Shown: positions 1 through 9,715, counted from the first letter of the stretch. The stretch: 47,903 bases of DNA from an uncultured Bacteroidota bacterium (GCA_937901015.1 CALCGQ010000384.1:1-47903); one strand, 5' to 3'. Notes: generated from the sequence alone by a model not told the origin. Numbers and translations: made by a program.

Positions 1-455
1 AATTGGCTACTATTCGAAACAGGGATATTGGTTTTATATTTCAATCGCACCACCTTTTTCCTCAACTCAATGTTATGGAAAATATCCTTGTACCAACCAT
101 TCCAATTAAAGACAAAGAATACCGTAAAAAAGCACTTGAAAGAGCAAAGTTACTAATTGATAAAGTTGGTTTATCTGATAAAATAAACCAGCTACCTGGA
201 GAGCTATCAGGTGGTGAATGTCAGAGGGTTGCCGTTATACGCGCTTTGATAAACAATCCAAAACTCATCCTTGCAGATGAACCCACCGGCTCATTGGATG
301 AGAAATCAGCAGAAGATATAGGAAAACTACTTTCAGAGATTAATCTAGCAGATAAGGTAGCCATGATTGTAGTTACTCATTCAATGAAACTAGCTAACAC
401 TATTGGGAATATCCACAGCTTAATCAATGGAAAAATAACAAGACCCAATGAATAA
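1..455 (+). CDS. ABC transporter ATP-binding protein (LolD/MacB type), 5' end outside window
   Basis: This is the C-terminal part of an ABC ATPase that energises the permease immediately downstream. The reading frame starts at base 3 and is open to the left edge; the listed 'M' is an internal TTG, so the Walker A and true start lie outside the window. Visible are the Q-loop (FQSHHLFPQLNVMEN), the signature LSGGECQRVAVIRAL, Walker B with the LADEPTGSLDE motif typical of the LolD/MacB/FtsE group, and the switch histidine in VVTHSMKL. The stop overlaps the start of the next gene by 8 bases (ATGAATAA), indicating translational coupling. The substrate cannot be read from sequence; a lipoprotein- or efflux-type function is usual for the family. 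Confidence 0.93.
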   Translation, partial: LATIRNRDIGFIFQSHHLFPQLNVMENILVPTIPIKDKEYRKKALERAKLLIDKVGLSDKINQLPGELSGGECQRVAVIRALINNPKLILADEPTGSLDEKSAEDIGKLLSEINLADKVAMIVVTHSMKLANTIGNIHSLINGKITRPNE

Positions 456-3400
456 TTTCAAATTCATATTAAGGAGTCTTAAGTATTTCAAAACTCAGCA
501 CATTGGTGTACTGTTGGCGATAATTATTAGTACAGCTGTACTAACTGGAGCTCTTATTATTGGTGATTCTGTTAAAGGTTCACTAAAAAATCTTGTGGAA
601 CTACGTCTTGGTAATATTGAGAATGTCCTACTTACCGGAGATCGCTTTATTACCGATGAACTCTCAAGTAAAATTGCAAATGAACTTGGTATCAAGACTG
701 CCTCCATGATAATGTTGGACGCAATCTCGGTGGCTCCAGAAAGCCAAACGCGAATTAATAAAGTCCAGTTAATTGGAATTGATCATGATTTTTGGAATCT
801 ATCCAATATTACAATGCCTGATATAAAAGGTAACCAGGTAGTTATTTCCAGCAACCTGTCACAAAGATTAGATCTTCAGGTTGATGATGAGTTCTTATTG
901 AGAGTTAAAAATGCTGATGTAGTGCCACTTAATGCACCATTTACAGATGATAAGGAACAAACAATAGCCATTAGAGTTAAGGTCATAAAGATTGCTAACA
1001 ATGAAGAGTTGGGCAGATTTAGTTTGAGAAATGATCAAAAAGCACCTTACAATGTTTTCATAAACAGAAGCTACTTATCAAAGAAATTAGATATTCCCGG
1101 TTTGTCCAATGTTCTAATAACAAATAATGAAGCTAACATCAGTATCGATAAATTAAACCAAGTTCTAAAATCAAACTTCTCGATTGAAGATGCTGGATTA
1201 CAAATAAAAAATCTTGATAAATCCCCATATACTGACATAAGCTCTTCCAGAATATTTATTGATAACAATATTCCAAAGATTTTCAAGGATCGATCAATAC
1301 CACACCAGAATATCCTTACTTATTTTGTTAACAGTTTCAAAACTAAAGAAAAAGATACTCCTTATTCATTTATATCGGCAGTTCCTAGTGGGTATTTAGA
1401 TATAGATATCAAAGAAAATAGTACCATAGTCAATTCATGGTTAGCTGAAGATTTGGACCTTAAAATTGGTGACTCACTGAACCTTAATTATTTCATTGTT
1501 GGTCCTCTAAGAACATTAGAGGAACGAATACATAGCTTTATTGTTCAAGATATAATATCGGTAGTTGAATTAGAAAACAACCGAACACTTATGCCCGATT
1601 TTCCGGGACTTTCCGATGCCGAGAGTTGTGGTGATTGGGATGCCGGAATACCCATCGACATGAAGAGTATTCGAGATAAAGATGAAGAATACTGGAATAA
1701 CTATAAGGGGACTCCTAAGGCATTTATTTCTTTGGATACAGGATTAAAGCTTTGGAAAAATGAGTTTGGTGATTATACAACTATCAGGTTCAACAACAGC
1801 CAGATAGATAGTGCTTCAATAGTCCAGTATATAACCTCAAACCTTGACCCCAAAGATCTAGGAATGAGTTTTAGAAATGTTAGAAGCACTGGCAATAATG
1901 CTGCTTCCAATGGAGTGGATTTCGGAGAGTTATTTCTAAGTCTTAGCTTTTTTATAATTCTATCAGCGATAATACTAACAATTCTGGTAACCAGCTTAAA
2001 CCTTCAAAGCAGAATGAGTGAAGTTGGAATCCTCAGCAGTTTAGGGATTACCAGAAATCAAATAATTAAACTACGTTTTACGGAGTATTCGATAATAATT
2101 ATTGTAGGATCAGTGATTGGAGGTTTATTCGGAATACTCTATAACTATTTAGTATTGATAGGTTTAAACTCCATATGGAATGATGCAATTCATGCTGATA
2201 ATATAATAATGAAGGTTGTCCCTTCAACGATAATGATAGGTATTACTATCGGTATAATAACATCATCACTCTCTATCTATATTACAACTGTTAGGATGCT
2301 TAGAAGATCAGGCAAAAACCTGATAAGTAAACAACAAAAATTGAAGAAAAAAGGGAATCTTATTTTTCAATGGATTCTTGCCTTAATGGCAACTTTCTTT
2401 TCCATTGCAATTGCAGTTTATTCAATAATTGAAAAATCAACACTTTCTTCTTCAACGATACTAACAGCTGGGTTTGTTTTTATGGTAGGAAGTATAATGC
2501 TTATGAAACTTATCATTGGAAAACGAAGCAATAATCCAAATAGGATACTTAGTCTAAACCAACTTGTAAGTAAAAATATTGCCAGAAATGCCGGAAGAAG
2601 TATAACCGTTGTATCGTTATTGGCGATTGGATCTTTTACGATAATAGTAACTGGATCGAATCGATTAACGTTTTCAGGAACTGAATTACAGAAAAACTCT
2701 GGTACAGGAGGATTCAAATATTGGGTTGAAAGTACAATACCTATTTTAAAGAAATTAAACAGTGAGAATGGAAGGTCATACTATGGATTAGATGAAGGAT
2801 TTCTAAAGGATATAAACTTTGTACAAATATCAAGTATAGAAGGTGATGATGCAAGCTGCCTGAACTTAAACCAGGTTCAAAACCCTCAGATAATGGGTGT
2901 ATCTCCTAATTTATTCGATAGCCTAAATGCATTTTCATTTGCTACCATTATGGAGGAAACTGATTCACCATGGCTCACGCTCAATGACAATCTTGGACCA
3001 AATATTATTCCTGCAATAGCTGATCAAACTGTAATTCAATGGGGATTAATAAAGTCCATTGGAGATACTCTAACATATACAAATGAAGCTGGTGAGAATA
3101 TTTTTCTAGTGCTAGTTGGAGGGCTAACTCCATCAATATTTCAGGGAAATATACTAATCTCGCAGAAACATCTAATTGAAAATTTCCCATCATCGGCAGG
3201 TTCAAAAATAATGCTAGTTAATTCACCTGAAGAGCACTCTGATAAATTACAACTGCTATTAAATGAGTATTTTAAGGATTTTGGATTAGAAATAACATCA
3301 GCACCTCAACGACTAAAAGACTTCTATTCTGTCACAAATACATATCTTACAATATTTATGATATTAGGTGGGTTAGGAGTTATTCTTGGCACCTTAGGCT

Positions 3401-3723
3401 TAGGAATCGTAATAATCAGAAATTTGGTTGATAGAAAACATGAAATCAACACTTACTTTGCTCTTGGCTTCAATAAAAGACAAATAAAAAAGGTCATACT
3501 AATTGAGAATTTGATCCTGCTTTTTTCAGGAATAATAATTGGAGTTGTTGCAGCATTAATTGCAATTATACCATCTCTTGTTTCACAATCATACAATATT
3601 CCTGGGCATTTCATTTATTTGATTCTAATAATCGTGACATTAAATGGTTTATTCTGGATCTATGTGCCAACAAATATATTTTTTAACCAAAAAAGAGCAT
3701 ACAACCTTGGTATGGAGAAATAA
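448..3723 (+). CDS. ABC transporter permease with two FtsX domains (1091 aa)
   Basis: This is the membrane subunit partnering the ATPase that it overlaps by 8 bases. One transmembrane helix lies at about residues 18-42, followed by a large extracytoplasmic region, a first FtsX-like block of helices at about 495-615 (contains MSEVGILSSLGITRNQI), further helices around 640-740, a second periplasmic domain, and a second FtsX block at about 960-1085 (contains HEINTYFALGFNKRQI). The two EIG/EIN-ALG coupling-helix motifs face the ATPase. Length and the duplicated FtsX arrangement resemble YbbP/AcbD-type or LolCE-like fused permeases rather than four-helix MacB. There is no adaptor gene next to it, so export of a small substrate or a role in lipoprotein/envelope handling is inference. 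Confidence 0.9.
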   Translation: MNNFKFILRSLKYFKTQHIGVLLAIIISTAVLTGALIIGDSVKGSLKNLVELRLGNIENVLLTGDRFITDELSSKIANELGIKTASMIMLDAISVAPESQTRINKVQLIGIDHDFWNLSNITMPDIKGNQVVISSNLSQRLDLQVDDEFLLRVKNADVVPLNAPFTDDKEQTIAIRVKVIKIANNEELGRFSLRNDQKAPYNVFINRSYLSKKLDIPGLSNVLITNNEANISIDKLNQVLKSNFSIEDAGLQIKNLDKSPYTDISSSRIFIDNNIPKIFKDRSIPHQNILTYFVNSFKTKEKDTPYSFISAVPSGYLDIDIKENSTIVNSWLAEDLDLKIGDSLNLNYFIVGPLRTLEERIHSFIVQDIISVVELENNRTLMPDFPGLSDAESCGDWDAGIPIDMKSIRDKDEEYWNNYKGTPKAFISLDTGLKLWKNEFGDYTTIRFNNSQIDSASIVQYITSNLDPKDLGMSFRNVRSTGNNAASNGVDFGELFLSLSFFIILSAIILTILVTSLNLQSRMSEVGILSSLGITRNQIIKLRFTEYSIIIIVGSVIGGLFGILYNYLVLIGLNSIWNDAIHADNIIMKVVPSTIMIGITIGIITSSLSIYITTVRMLRRSGKNLISKQQKLKKKGNLIFQWILALMATFFSIAIAVYSIIEKSTLSSSTILTAGFVFMVGSIMLMKLIIGKRSNNPNRILSLNQLVSKNIARNAGRSITVVSLLAIGSFTIIVTGSNRLTFSGTELQKNSGTGGFKYWVESTIPILKKLNSENGRSYYGLDEGFLKDINFVQISSIEGDDASCLNLNQVQNPQIMGVSPNLFDSLNAFSFATIMEETDSPWLTLNDNLGPNIIPAIADQTVIQWGLIKSIGDTLTYTNEAGENIFLVLVGGLTPSIFQGNILISQKHLIENFPSSAGSKIMLVNSPEEHSDKLQLLLNEYFKDFGLEITSAPQRLKDFYSVTNTYLTIFMILGGLGVILGTLGLGIVIIRNLVDRKHEINTYFALGFNKRQIKKVILIENLILLFSGIIIGVVAALIAIIPSLVSQSYNIPGHFIYLILIIVTLNGLFWIYVPTNIFFNQKRAYNLGMEK

Positions 3724-3939
3724 TCCACATTAATTTTATTCGACATATTGTCCAATTTATAGTGAAGAATAACTGGTTGGTAGATTATTCCTAATTAACT
3801 AACATACAAGTCATTTATCAATCTTCCTTTTTAGTATTTTTAAACACTCAATCAAACTAAATAGATAAATAGTTCTTATCTTAAAACTACATCCTTAATT
3901 GGATTCCTGCTTTTTCTAAATTATTAATACAATCTAAAT

Positions 3940-5172
3940 ATGTACAAAAAACTCAACCTAATTGGCCTAATATTATTGTTGGTGACATCAACACTAATGG
4001 GATTTGGTCAGAATATAGCCAATGAAGAATGGAATCAATTTCGAGGGCCCGACAGAAATGGAATTTCCACGGATAATATTACCAATTCAGATTGTAACGG
4101 CAATAATCTGGAATTAATTTGGAAACAGGAAATTGGCTCCGGATTCTCAGAATTACTGATCTCTAAAGGTATTATCTACACTATGATTAGTGAAAAAACA
4201 GATAGTCTTCAGGGGTATGAGTATATAGCCGCTTTCAATGAAAGAGATGGTAAAGAATTATGGAGAACCAAAGTTGACTCAATTTATATTGATGAAGATG
4301 GATGGGGTGATGGACCTAGATCAACACCAATAATTGATTCTGAAAATATCTATAGCTTAAGTGGCCATGGCAAACTCAGTGCTAACTCCAAAAAGGATGG
4401 CAAGTTAATTTGGCAGGTAGACTTTGTAGTTGATTTTGGTAGTACTACGCCAAGATGGGGATTTGCCTCTTCACCGATCATAGTTGACAACAAGCTAATA
4501 ATGGAAGTGGGAGGAACTGAATCCAGGGCGTTTATGGCTTTCAACAAATCTGATGGTAGCATTATATGGAGTGATGGTGCAGGTAATGCATCTCATGATT
4601 CTCCACTTAAGGTTACCATAGGTGGGCAGGAACAAATTCTATTTGCAAATGGCTCAAAATTATATTCTTACAGTTCTGATGGCGACACACTTTGGACCTA
4701 CAATATGCCATTCAGAGGAGCTACAGCAATGCCTGTATTAATTCAAGATAATAAGATATTTGTTTCAGCAGTTCGTAACCCAGGGTTTTTCATTGTGCAA
4801 ATATCTAACAATAAGGTAACGGAGTTACTCACAGGTAGCAGTATGAAAAACGATTATAGTTCATGTGTTTACCACAATGGCTATATCTATGGATACCATG
4901 TAGCTGCAGTAAGATGTATAAGTGCAGAAACTGGTGAGGTTAAGTGGACAAAACGAGGTTTTGGAAAAGGTTCCCTAATGCTTGTTGATGACAAACTAGT
5001 TGTATTATCCGATAAAGGCAAACTAGTCATTGTTGATGCTAATCCAGAATTATACAGTGAATTGGCAACTGTGCAAGCATTGGAAGGTAAATCATGGACA
5101 GCACCATCTTTCCTTAAGGGGAAAATATATGTAAGAAACCTTACCGGTTTTGCGTGCTACAAGATTAAATAA
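3940..5172 (+). CDS. Secreted PQQ-like beta-propeller protein
   Basis: A signal peptide (MYKKLNLIGLILLLVTSTLM, cleaved near FGQ) precedes a start of propeller typical of PQQ_2/BamB-like proteins: NQFRGPDRNGIS at about residues 33-44, followed by repeated blades with the pattern 'DG..W' (DGKELWRTK, DGKLIWQVD, DGSIIWSDG, DGDTLWTYN, TGEVKWTKR). About 410 aa, the size of a complete seven- to eight-bladed propeller. There is no lipobox, so it is probably periplasmic. WRGP/FRGP-starting PQQ propellers are common in Bacteroidota and Planctomycetota and are often annotated 'outer membrane biogenesis protein BamB', but a Bam role is not shown here. A second secreted protein follows 24 bases downstream, likely the same transcript. 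Confidence 0.85.
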   Translation: MYKKLNLIGLILLLVTSTLMGFGQNIANEEWNQFRGPDRNGISTDNITNSDCNGNNLELIWKQEIGSGFSELLISKGIIYTMISEKTDSLQGYEYIAAFNERDGKELWRTKVDSIYIDEDGWGDGPRSTPIIDSENIYSLSGHGKLSANSKKDGKLIWQVDFVVDFGSTTPRWGFASSPIIVDNKLIMEVGGTESRAFMAFNKSDGSIIWSDGAGNASHDSPLKVTIGGQEQILFANGSKLYSYSSDGDTLWTYNMPFRGATAMPVLIQDNKIFVSAVRNPGFFIVQISNNKVTELLTGSSMKNDYSSCVYHNGYIYGYHVAAVRCISAETGEVKWTKRGFGKGSLMLVDDKLVVLSDKGKLVIVDANPELYSELATVQALEGKSWTAPSFLKGKIYVRNLTGFACYKIK

Positions 5173-5196
5173 CCATAGAACTAATACCAAATTACT

Positions 5197-6381
5197 ATGA
5201 AGCTAATAACAAAATATATAATACTGACACTTATTCTAACTGGAGCTTATGGTACCGCCTTGTGTCAGGAACTAGACGAAATAATCCAGCTACATTTAAA
5301 GGCTCATGGAGATCTTACAAAATGGGATGAAGTTGAATCAATGAAGATAACTGGCTTATTCACTGCATTTAGTGAGGAAGATGACTTTATGGCCATAAAA
5401 ACTAAAGATGGAAGTTACTACAGTGAATTAGCATTGGGTAAAGCTGATGTTATTGAGGGATTTAATGGAACATCTGGCTGGACAATTGATCCATGGTTTG
5501 AAATACTCTATCCACGTGAACTCAACAGGGACGAGCGTAATGTCTTTAAGCAAAAGGCTGAATTCTTTACACCTTTTTACAACTACAAAGAAAAAGGAAT
5601 AGAGATAGAATTAATTGGAAAAACTAATATTGACGGAATTGAAGTATTTGAGATAAAACTGACCAGGCCTAGCCGTTATAAGGAAACATGGTTTCTAAGG
5701 GCTGATAACTATCTTGAATATAAGTATACATCCAGATGGGTAGATTTTACCTATGGTGTACCTTCAGAAACCTATTTTGATGATTTCAGAGATTTCGATG
5801 GAATGATCATACCTTGTTTTGTTGAACGCACATTTTCCCAAAGAGACAGAATGTTAATCATTGAAGATATTGAGTTCAATGTTGAAGTAGACCCAAATAT
5901 TTTCGTCATGCCACGGAGTAAGGAAATTGAAGATATTGAGTTTATGGTAGGTGAATGGAATGTTGCAGTTAAAGCTTTCTACAGTAGGGGTAATTTGTGG
6001 TACAAAGTAGATAGCACCGAATCCATTATCCAATTTGAGTCAACAAACCTAATAAGCGAAAAGATTTCATTTAGTAACTCATTTGTGCAGTCAACAATTA
6101 ACAATTTCACATTCAATTCAAATAACAACAATTATAGAATATCATCATATGATGGAATAACCTCTAACATTAATCTTTTTGATGGATATAAAACCGATAC
6201 CACATTTATAATCGAAAATGCTCAAATTGGTTGTGACTCTACTTTTAGTTTGAATTCACGAATTTCCTATGGGAATATTACTGTTGATACATTCGAAGCT
6301 GAAATATCACAGTCTAACGATAATGGAGAAACATGGAATTCCAGTTTGAAGCTAAAGTATTATCGTAAGAAAGAGGAATAA
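5197..6381 (+). CDS. Secreted two-domain protein: LolA-like N-terminal part plus lipocalin-like C-terminal part
   Basis: A signal peptide is present (residues 1-23, ending TALCQ). Residues 25-230 look like the LolA-like 'outer membrane lipoprotein-sorting' fold seen in many Bacteroidota and Planctomycetota proteins: a short helix (HLKAHGDLTKWDEVESMKITG) followed by long antiparallel strands, WTIDPW, and DGMIIPC. Residues about 238-394 begin with EDIEFMVGEWNVAVKAF, resembling the start of DUF1579-type lipocalin-like domains ('..GEW....'). The two halves are joined by a short linker. It follows the PQQ propeller by 24 bases. I cannot assign a substrate; lipid or hydrophobic ligand binding in the periplasm is inferred from the folds only. 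Confidence 0.7.
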   Translation: MKLITKYIILTLILTGAYGTALCQELDEIIQLHLKAHGDLTKWDEVESMKITGLFTAFSEEDDFMAIKTKDGSYYSELALGKADVIEGFNGTSGWTIDPWFEILYPRELNRDERNVFKQKAEFFTPFYNYKEKGIEIELIGKTNIDGIEVFEIKLTRPSRYKETWFLRADNYLEYKYTSRWVDFTYGVPSETYFDDFRDFDGMIIPCFVERTFSQRDRMLIIEDIEFNVEVDPNIFVMPRSKEIEDIEFMVGEWNVAVKAFYSRGNLWYKVDSTESIIQFESTNLISEKISFSNSFVQSTINNFTFNSNNNNYRISSYDGITSNINLFDGYKTDTTFIIENAQIGCDSTFSLNSRISYGNITVDTFEAEISQSNDNGETWNSSLKLKYYRKKEE

Positions 6382-6843
6382 AAAACAACTTTCAAAAACG
6401 TCATTACGAGACCCAACACCCATTAAAAGGGGTGCACATAGTGTAAGGACAATATCAAACTAGAACCTTTATGAATTACAAATAGTAATTTTGATGATTA
6501 ATTATATGTATGAATATATCCCTATTAGATACTTTGTGCAATTCTTAGTGTGACTTTGTGGTTAAACATAAATTGCATTTTACCACAAAGCTTCACAAAG
6601 TACTCACAAAGAAACCCACAAAATAGACAAAGCTGATTTTATCCGGAACAAATTAAGGCACAGACACATACTAATCACTGTCATTGACAGGAAGAATGAT
6701 TGAAGCAATATCTTTACACCAGATTACCGTCCACGGCACGCTATAACTTAGATTGTATATAGCTTAACATAACGATGTTACTATGGATCAAAGGGAATTA
6801 GTATTATTAAAGAATTCAGCATGATCTATTTTTCCATTAACCC
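6382..6843. repeat. Gene-free region made of decayed palindromic repeats
   Basis: No credible ORF lies in these 462 bases. Three degenerate repeat-like blocks can be seen. Block one, about 6399-6455, starts CGTCATTACGAG and holds a CACCC/GGGTG hairpin. Block two, 6532-6611, is a palindrome of CTTTGTG/CACAAAG words. Block three, about 6679-6741, contains GTCATTGACAGG and GAAGCAATATCTTTACACC. Blocks one and three recall the widespread 'GTCATTGCGAG...GAAGCAATCTC' intergenic repeats that I know from many bacterial genomes; that match is from memory and the copies here are diverged. The flanking genes converge, since the 3' ends of 5197-6381 (+) and 6844-8202 (-) both point into it. Confidence 0.55.
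6532..6611. repeat. Imperfect inverted repeat with CACAAAG words
   Basis: The left arm CTTTGTG...ACTTTGTGGTTAAA (6532-6566) pairs imperfectly with the right arm TTTTACCACAAAG...CACAAAG (6578-6611), leaving a loop of about a dozen bases. The innermost stem (TTTGTGG-T with A-CCACAAA) is well conserved, and the outer parts carry mismatches and a bulge. It could form a large hairpin in RNA from either strand, and it lies between convergent genes. It may act as a bidirectional transcription stop, but there is no U-run beside it, so a REP-like repeat origin is at least as likely. Confidence 0.6.
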
Positions 6844-8202
6844 CTAATCATGCCTCAACGATTCCACAGGATCTTGCTCAGCAGCTTTACGAGCAGGCAG
6901 CCATCCAAAAATTATTCCCACAGATGCAGCAACACCAAAGGAGAGTATTATCGATCCAAAGGAAACAATAGTATTTATATCCGTTGATGCAGATATAACC
7001 TTAGCCATTATTACACCTAGTAGTATTCCAATCAATCCACCTGTAATACTAATAAATGTAGCTTCGGCAAGGAATTGAAATACAATATCTTTTTTGGTTG
7101 CACCTATTGCCCGCCTTACTCCTATTTCACGAATTCGTTCCATAACGGATGCCAACATAATATTCATAATTCCAATACCTCCTACTATAAGTGATATTCC
7201 AGCAATGGCACCAAGAACTATATTAAAGATATCTTTTGTCTTTTGCTCCTGTTTCAATAATAATTCAGGAATGGTAATATCAAAATCATCAACTCCCAAA
7301 TGTCTTCGATTTAATATATGACGTATTGCTTCAACAGTTGCTGTTAGCTGATCACTTTCCTTAACCTGAACAACAATTTTATTCAACTGATTGTCGGTTT
7401 CACCCGACCCTTCTGATCCGGATGTCATAACAACACTATTTCCAAAAAAGAACATCTCGCCACCGCCTCCCATTAAGGAAGATTGAGCCACCAATGATCT
7501 ATCCTTATATCTTAACAATATTGTTTTTATGGGTATATAAACATTTCTATTATAGCTACTAACACCTAGTTCTTCAGCTTTCTTACTCACAGCAACACCT
7601 TGAAGAACACCAATCACTTTCAACCATATACTACCACATTTCAATTGCTTACCTATGGGGTCAGTCTTTGGGAACAATTTTGCAACAACCTCTGGTCCAA
7701 TAACACATACCGGTGAACCAAGTTCCATTTGTTCATCATTAAAGAAACTGCCTTTTTTAAGTTGATGGTTAAACAGGGAAAAGTAATCGGATGTAACCCC
7801 ACTTAATTTGGCTGTTAGCTTCTTACCATCTCGCAAAGCTGGTGTTGTGTAGAATATTTCCGGACTTACCTTCTCAACAGTTGGAAGAGATTCAATTATA
7901 TTGTTAGCATCCTTGAGAGTTAATCCGGGAGAAAACTTCTTACTCATTTCCTTGGAATCCTCATCCTCCCCATCAGTAGCCTCATTATTGGAACTGTTAT
8001 CCTTAGGGGTGATTATTATATTATTTAACCCAACCAATTTAATCTGTTCAAGTATCTCTTGTCGTGCACCATTACCAATTGCTAACATGGCAATAACAGC
8101 TGCAACTCCAAAAATAATTCCAAGAGCAGTTAATATTGATCTGAATTTATTGGTAAAAACTGCCTCAAGTGAGATTGTAAGTATTAAGAAATATCTTTCC
8201 AT
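6844..8202 (-). CDS. MacB-type ABC transporter permease without its own ATPase domain
   Basis: This 452-aa membrane protein has the MacB_PCD plus FtsX layout. Transmembrane helix 1 at about residues 18-42 carries FRSILTALGIIFGVAAVIAM. A periplasmic domain of about 280 residues follows, then three helices at about 325-350, 372-400 and 412-437. Helix 2 and the coupling segment contain GGIGIMNIMLASVMERIREIG and VRRAIGATKKDI, which are classic MacB motifs. It ends PVESLRHD, as this family does. It lies 23 bases after a MacA-like adaptor on the same strand, forming a two-gene export unit. The cognate ATPase is not in the neighbourhood. An acidic and serine/asparagine-rich insertion (about 68-90) is unusual. 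Confidence 0.9.
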   Translation of the reverse strand: MERYFLILTISLEAVFTNKFRSILTALGIIFGVAAVIAMLAIGNGARQEILEQIKLVGLNNIIITPKDNSSNNEATDGEDEDSKEMSKKFSPGLTLKDANNIIESLPTVEKVSPEIFYTTPALRDGKKLTAKLSGVTSDYFSLFNHQLKKGSFFNDEQMELGSPVCVIGPEVVAKLFPKTDPIGKQLKCGSIWLKVIGVLQGVAVSKKAEELGVSSYNRNVYIPIKTILLRYKDRSLVAQSSLMGGGGEMFFFGNSVVMTSGSEGSGETDNQLNKIVVQVKESDQLTATVEAIRHILNRRHLGVDDFDITIPELLLKQEQKTKDIFNIVLGAIAGISLIVGGIGIMNIMLASVMERIREIGVRRAIGATKKDIVFQFLAEATFISITGGLIGILLGVIMAKVISASTDINTIVSFGSIILSFGVAASVGIIFGWLPARKAAEQDPVESLRHD

Positions 8203-8225
8203 CGGGTATTAGTTATGGTTATTAC

Positions 8226-9587
8226 CTATTTATTTATATTTCCACCTCTACCCTTTTTTCTCTTACCATCCTTTTTTGAAGGCTTTTCCTTTTCTTCTGT
8301 CTTAGTCTCTTCAATGGCAATTGGATTGTATTTCTTAACTATTTCAGGATCTAATAGTTCCATAGACCATTCATCAGCACCTTCAGGAGCAATCATATAT
8401 ACCTCATCACCTTCTTCCAGCCCCTCATAAATAGTTATACTTGTTTCATTGGTTTTACCAGGAATAACTTGTTTACGACCACTTGGGGTATATACAAAGT
8501 TCACGGTATCAATAATATTTACACATTCAATTGGCAAGAAAAGTACTGAATCAATAATTTCAGTAATAATACTGTTTTTAGTAGTCATTGAAGGTCGGAG
8601 TATTGAATCAAATCCATCTATTTGAATCATAACCTCAAATACCTTAGCATTTGAATTACGCATTTGTTCACCCATGTTGGCAACCTCATGAACTATTCCA
8701 GTGAAGCTCTTATCTGGAAAAGCATCAACTTCAACAATAGCTTTTTGACCATCCTGAACATGGCTTATATCAATTTCATTAACGTATGTCCGAGAATTCA
8801 TGGCACTAAGGTTTGGTAATGTTGCTACAACGTTTTCCCACATACTTATTTGAGCACCAACCCCTTGCTTTTTACCACTCCAGTCACGTTTATAATTAAC
8901 CATACCAGATTTTGGTGCAACAACAACAAATTCTTTTTTCAAATCATTGTATTCTGTTAACACTCTCCGGGTTTTTTGAAGTTTTGTAGCAACCTCTTTC
9001 ATATCCGCATTGGCCTTTTGATGCTTAATCTCATAGTTTTCAATATTCTGATTAAGCGCTCTTTGTGTCTTTTCAAAATCTATTTTAACCTGGCGTTGAG
9101 TTGCAGGTGGCTCATAAAGTGACTGATCCACAACAATTTGTTTCTCTTCCAACGTAAATTCTAAATTAATAAGCTCATCTCTGGCAGCCCTAAGGGTAAG
9201 TGTGGTGTCAAGCTGAGTTTGAACAAATTGAGTTTCAAGCTTCTCTACTTCTAACTCCTGATCGGTAATTTTATTCTGCAAATCACTACGGTCTAAAGTT
9301 GCAACCCATTGTCCAGAATCAACCACCGTGCCATCAGGTACAATATCCTCAATCATATATCTGTGAATCCTAGCATTTCTAAGAGAATTAGCATTTGGGC
9401 CCTTGATATTCTCACTACTTCTGGCTTCTAATTCACCAGTTGTAGTAACATCAATAACAAAAGTTCCTTTTTGGACTTCAACTATTATGGTATTTGAAGA
9501 TTCAACAGAAGAGGATGAAAAGTACCAAATTAGTGAAACTAATACCACAAATGATACTCCTAGTATTATTGCATTTTTGCGACTCAT
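8226..9587 (-). CDS. MacA-like periplasmic adaptor (HlyD/MFP family)
   Basis: An N-terminal signal anchor (residues 7-25, IILGVSFVVLVSLIWYF) is followed by a lipoyl-like half-motif (TTTGELEA), a long coiled-coil hairpin at about 115-215 (rich in E, K, Q, with ENYEIKHQKANADMKEVATK), the second lipoyl half (FVVVAPKSGMV), a beta-barrel domain, and a membrane-proximal domain (GLEEGDEVYM). The C-terminus is lysine/arginine-rich and unlike standard MacA. The adaptor would bridge the permease encoded 23 bases downstream to an outer-membrane TolC-like channel encoded elsewhere. The ATG at 9585-9587 gives a good signal anchor, so I keep that start. The substrate is unknown. Confidence 0.88.
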   Translation of the reverse strand: MSRKNAIILGVSFVVLVSLIWYFSSSSVESSNTIIVEVQKGTFVIDVTTTGELEARSSENIKGPNANSLRNARIHRYMIEDIVPDGTVVDSGQWVATLDRSDLQNKITDQELEVEKLETQFVQTQLDTTLTLRAARDELINLEFTLEEKQIVVDQSLYEPPATQRQVKIDFEKTQRALNQNIENYEIKHQKANADMKEVATKLQKTRRVLTEYNDLKKEFVVVAPKSGMVNYKRDWSGKKQGVGAQISMWENVVATLPNLSAMNSRTYVNEIDISHVQDGQKAIVEVDAFPDKSFTGIVHEVANMGEQMRNSNAKVFEVMIQIDGFDSILRPSMTTKNSIITEIIDSVLFLPIECVNIIDTVNFVYTPSGRKQVIPGKTNETSITIYEGLEEGDEVYMIAPEGADEWSMELLDPEIVKKYNPIAIEETKTEEKEKPSKKDGKRKKGRGGNINK

Positions 9588-9715
9588 AATTGTTCATTTT
9601 AAAAATGTAAAATTAAGAAATAGTTCTTGTTATCCTGATATGAAAAATTATAAAAGATAAAAGTTTCAAGATTGGTAAAATCTATACAGGTGAACACCCC
9701 AATAAACTCCAATAA

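Noticed and set aside
7901-8212. Plus-strand 103-aa ORF opposite the MacB-type permease.
   Set aside because: Antisense to a strongly supported membrane protein; hydrophobicity mirrors that gene.
8215-8430. Plus-strand ORF of 71 aa with hydrophobic start.
   Set aside because: Lies antisense inside the MacA-like gene and has no independent support; a shadow.
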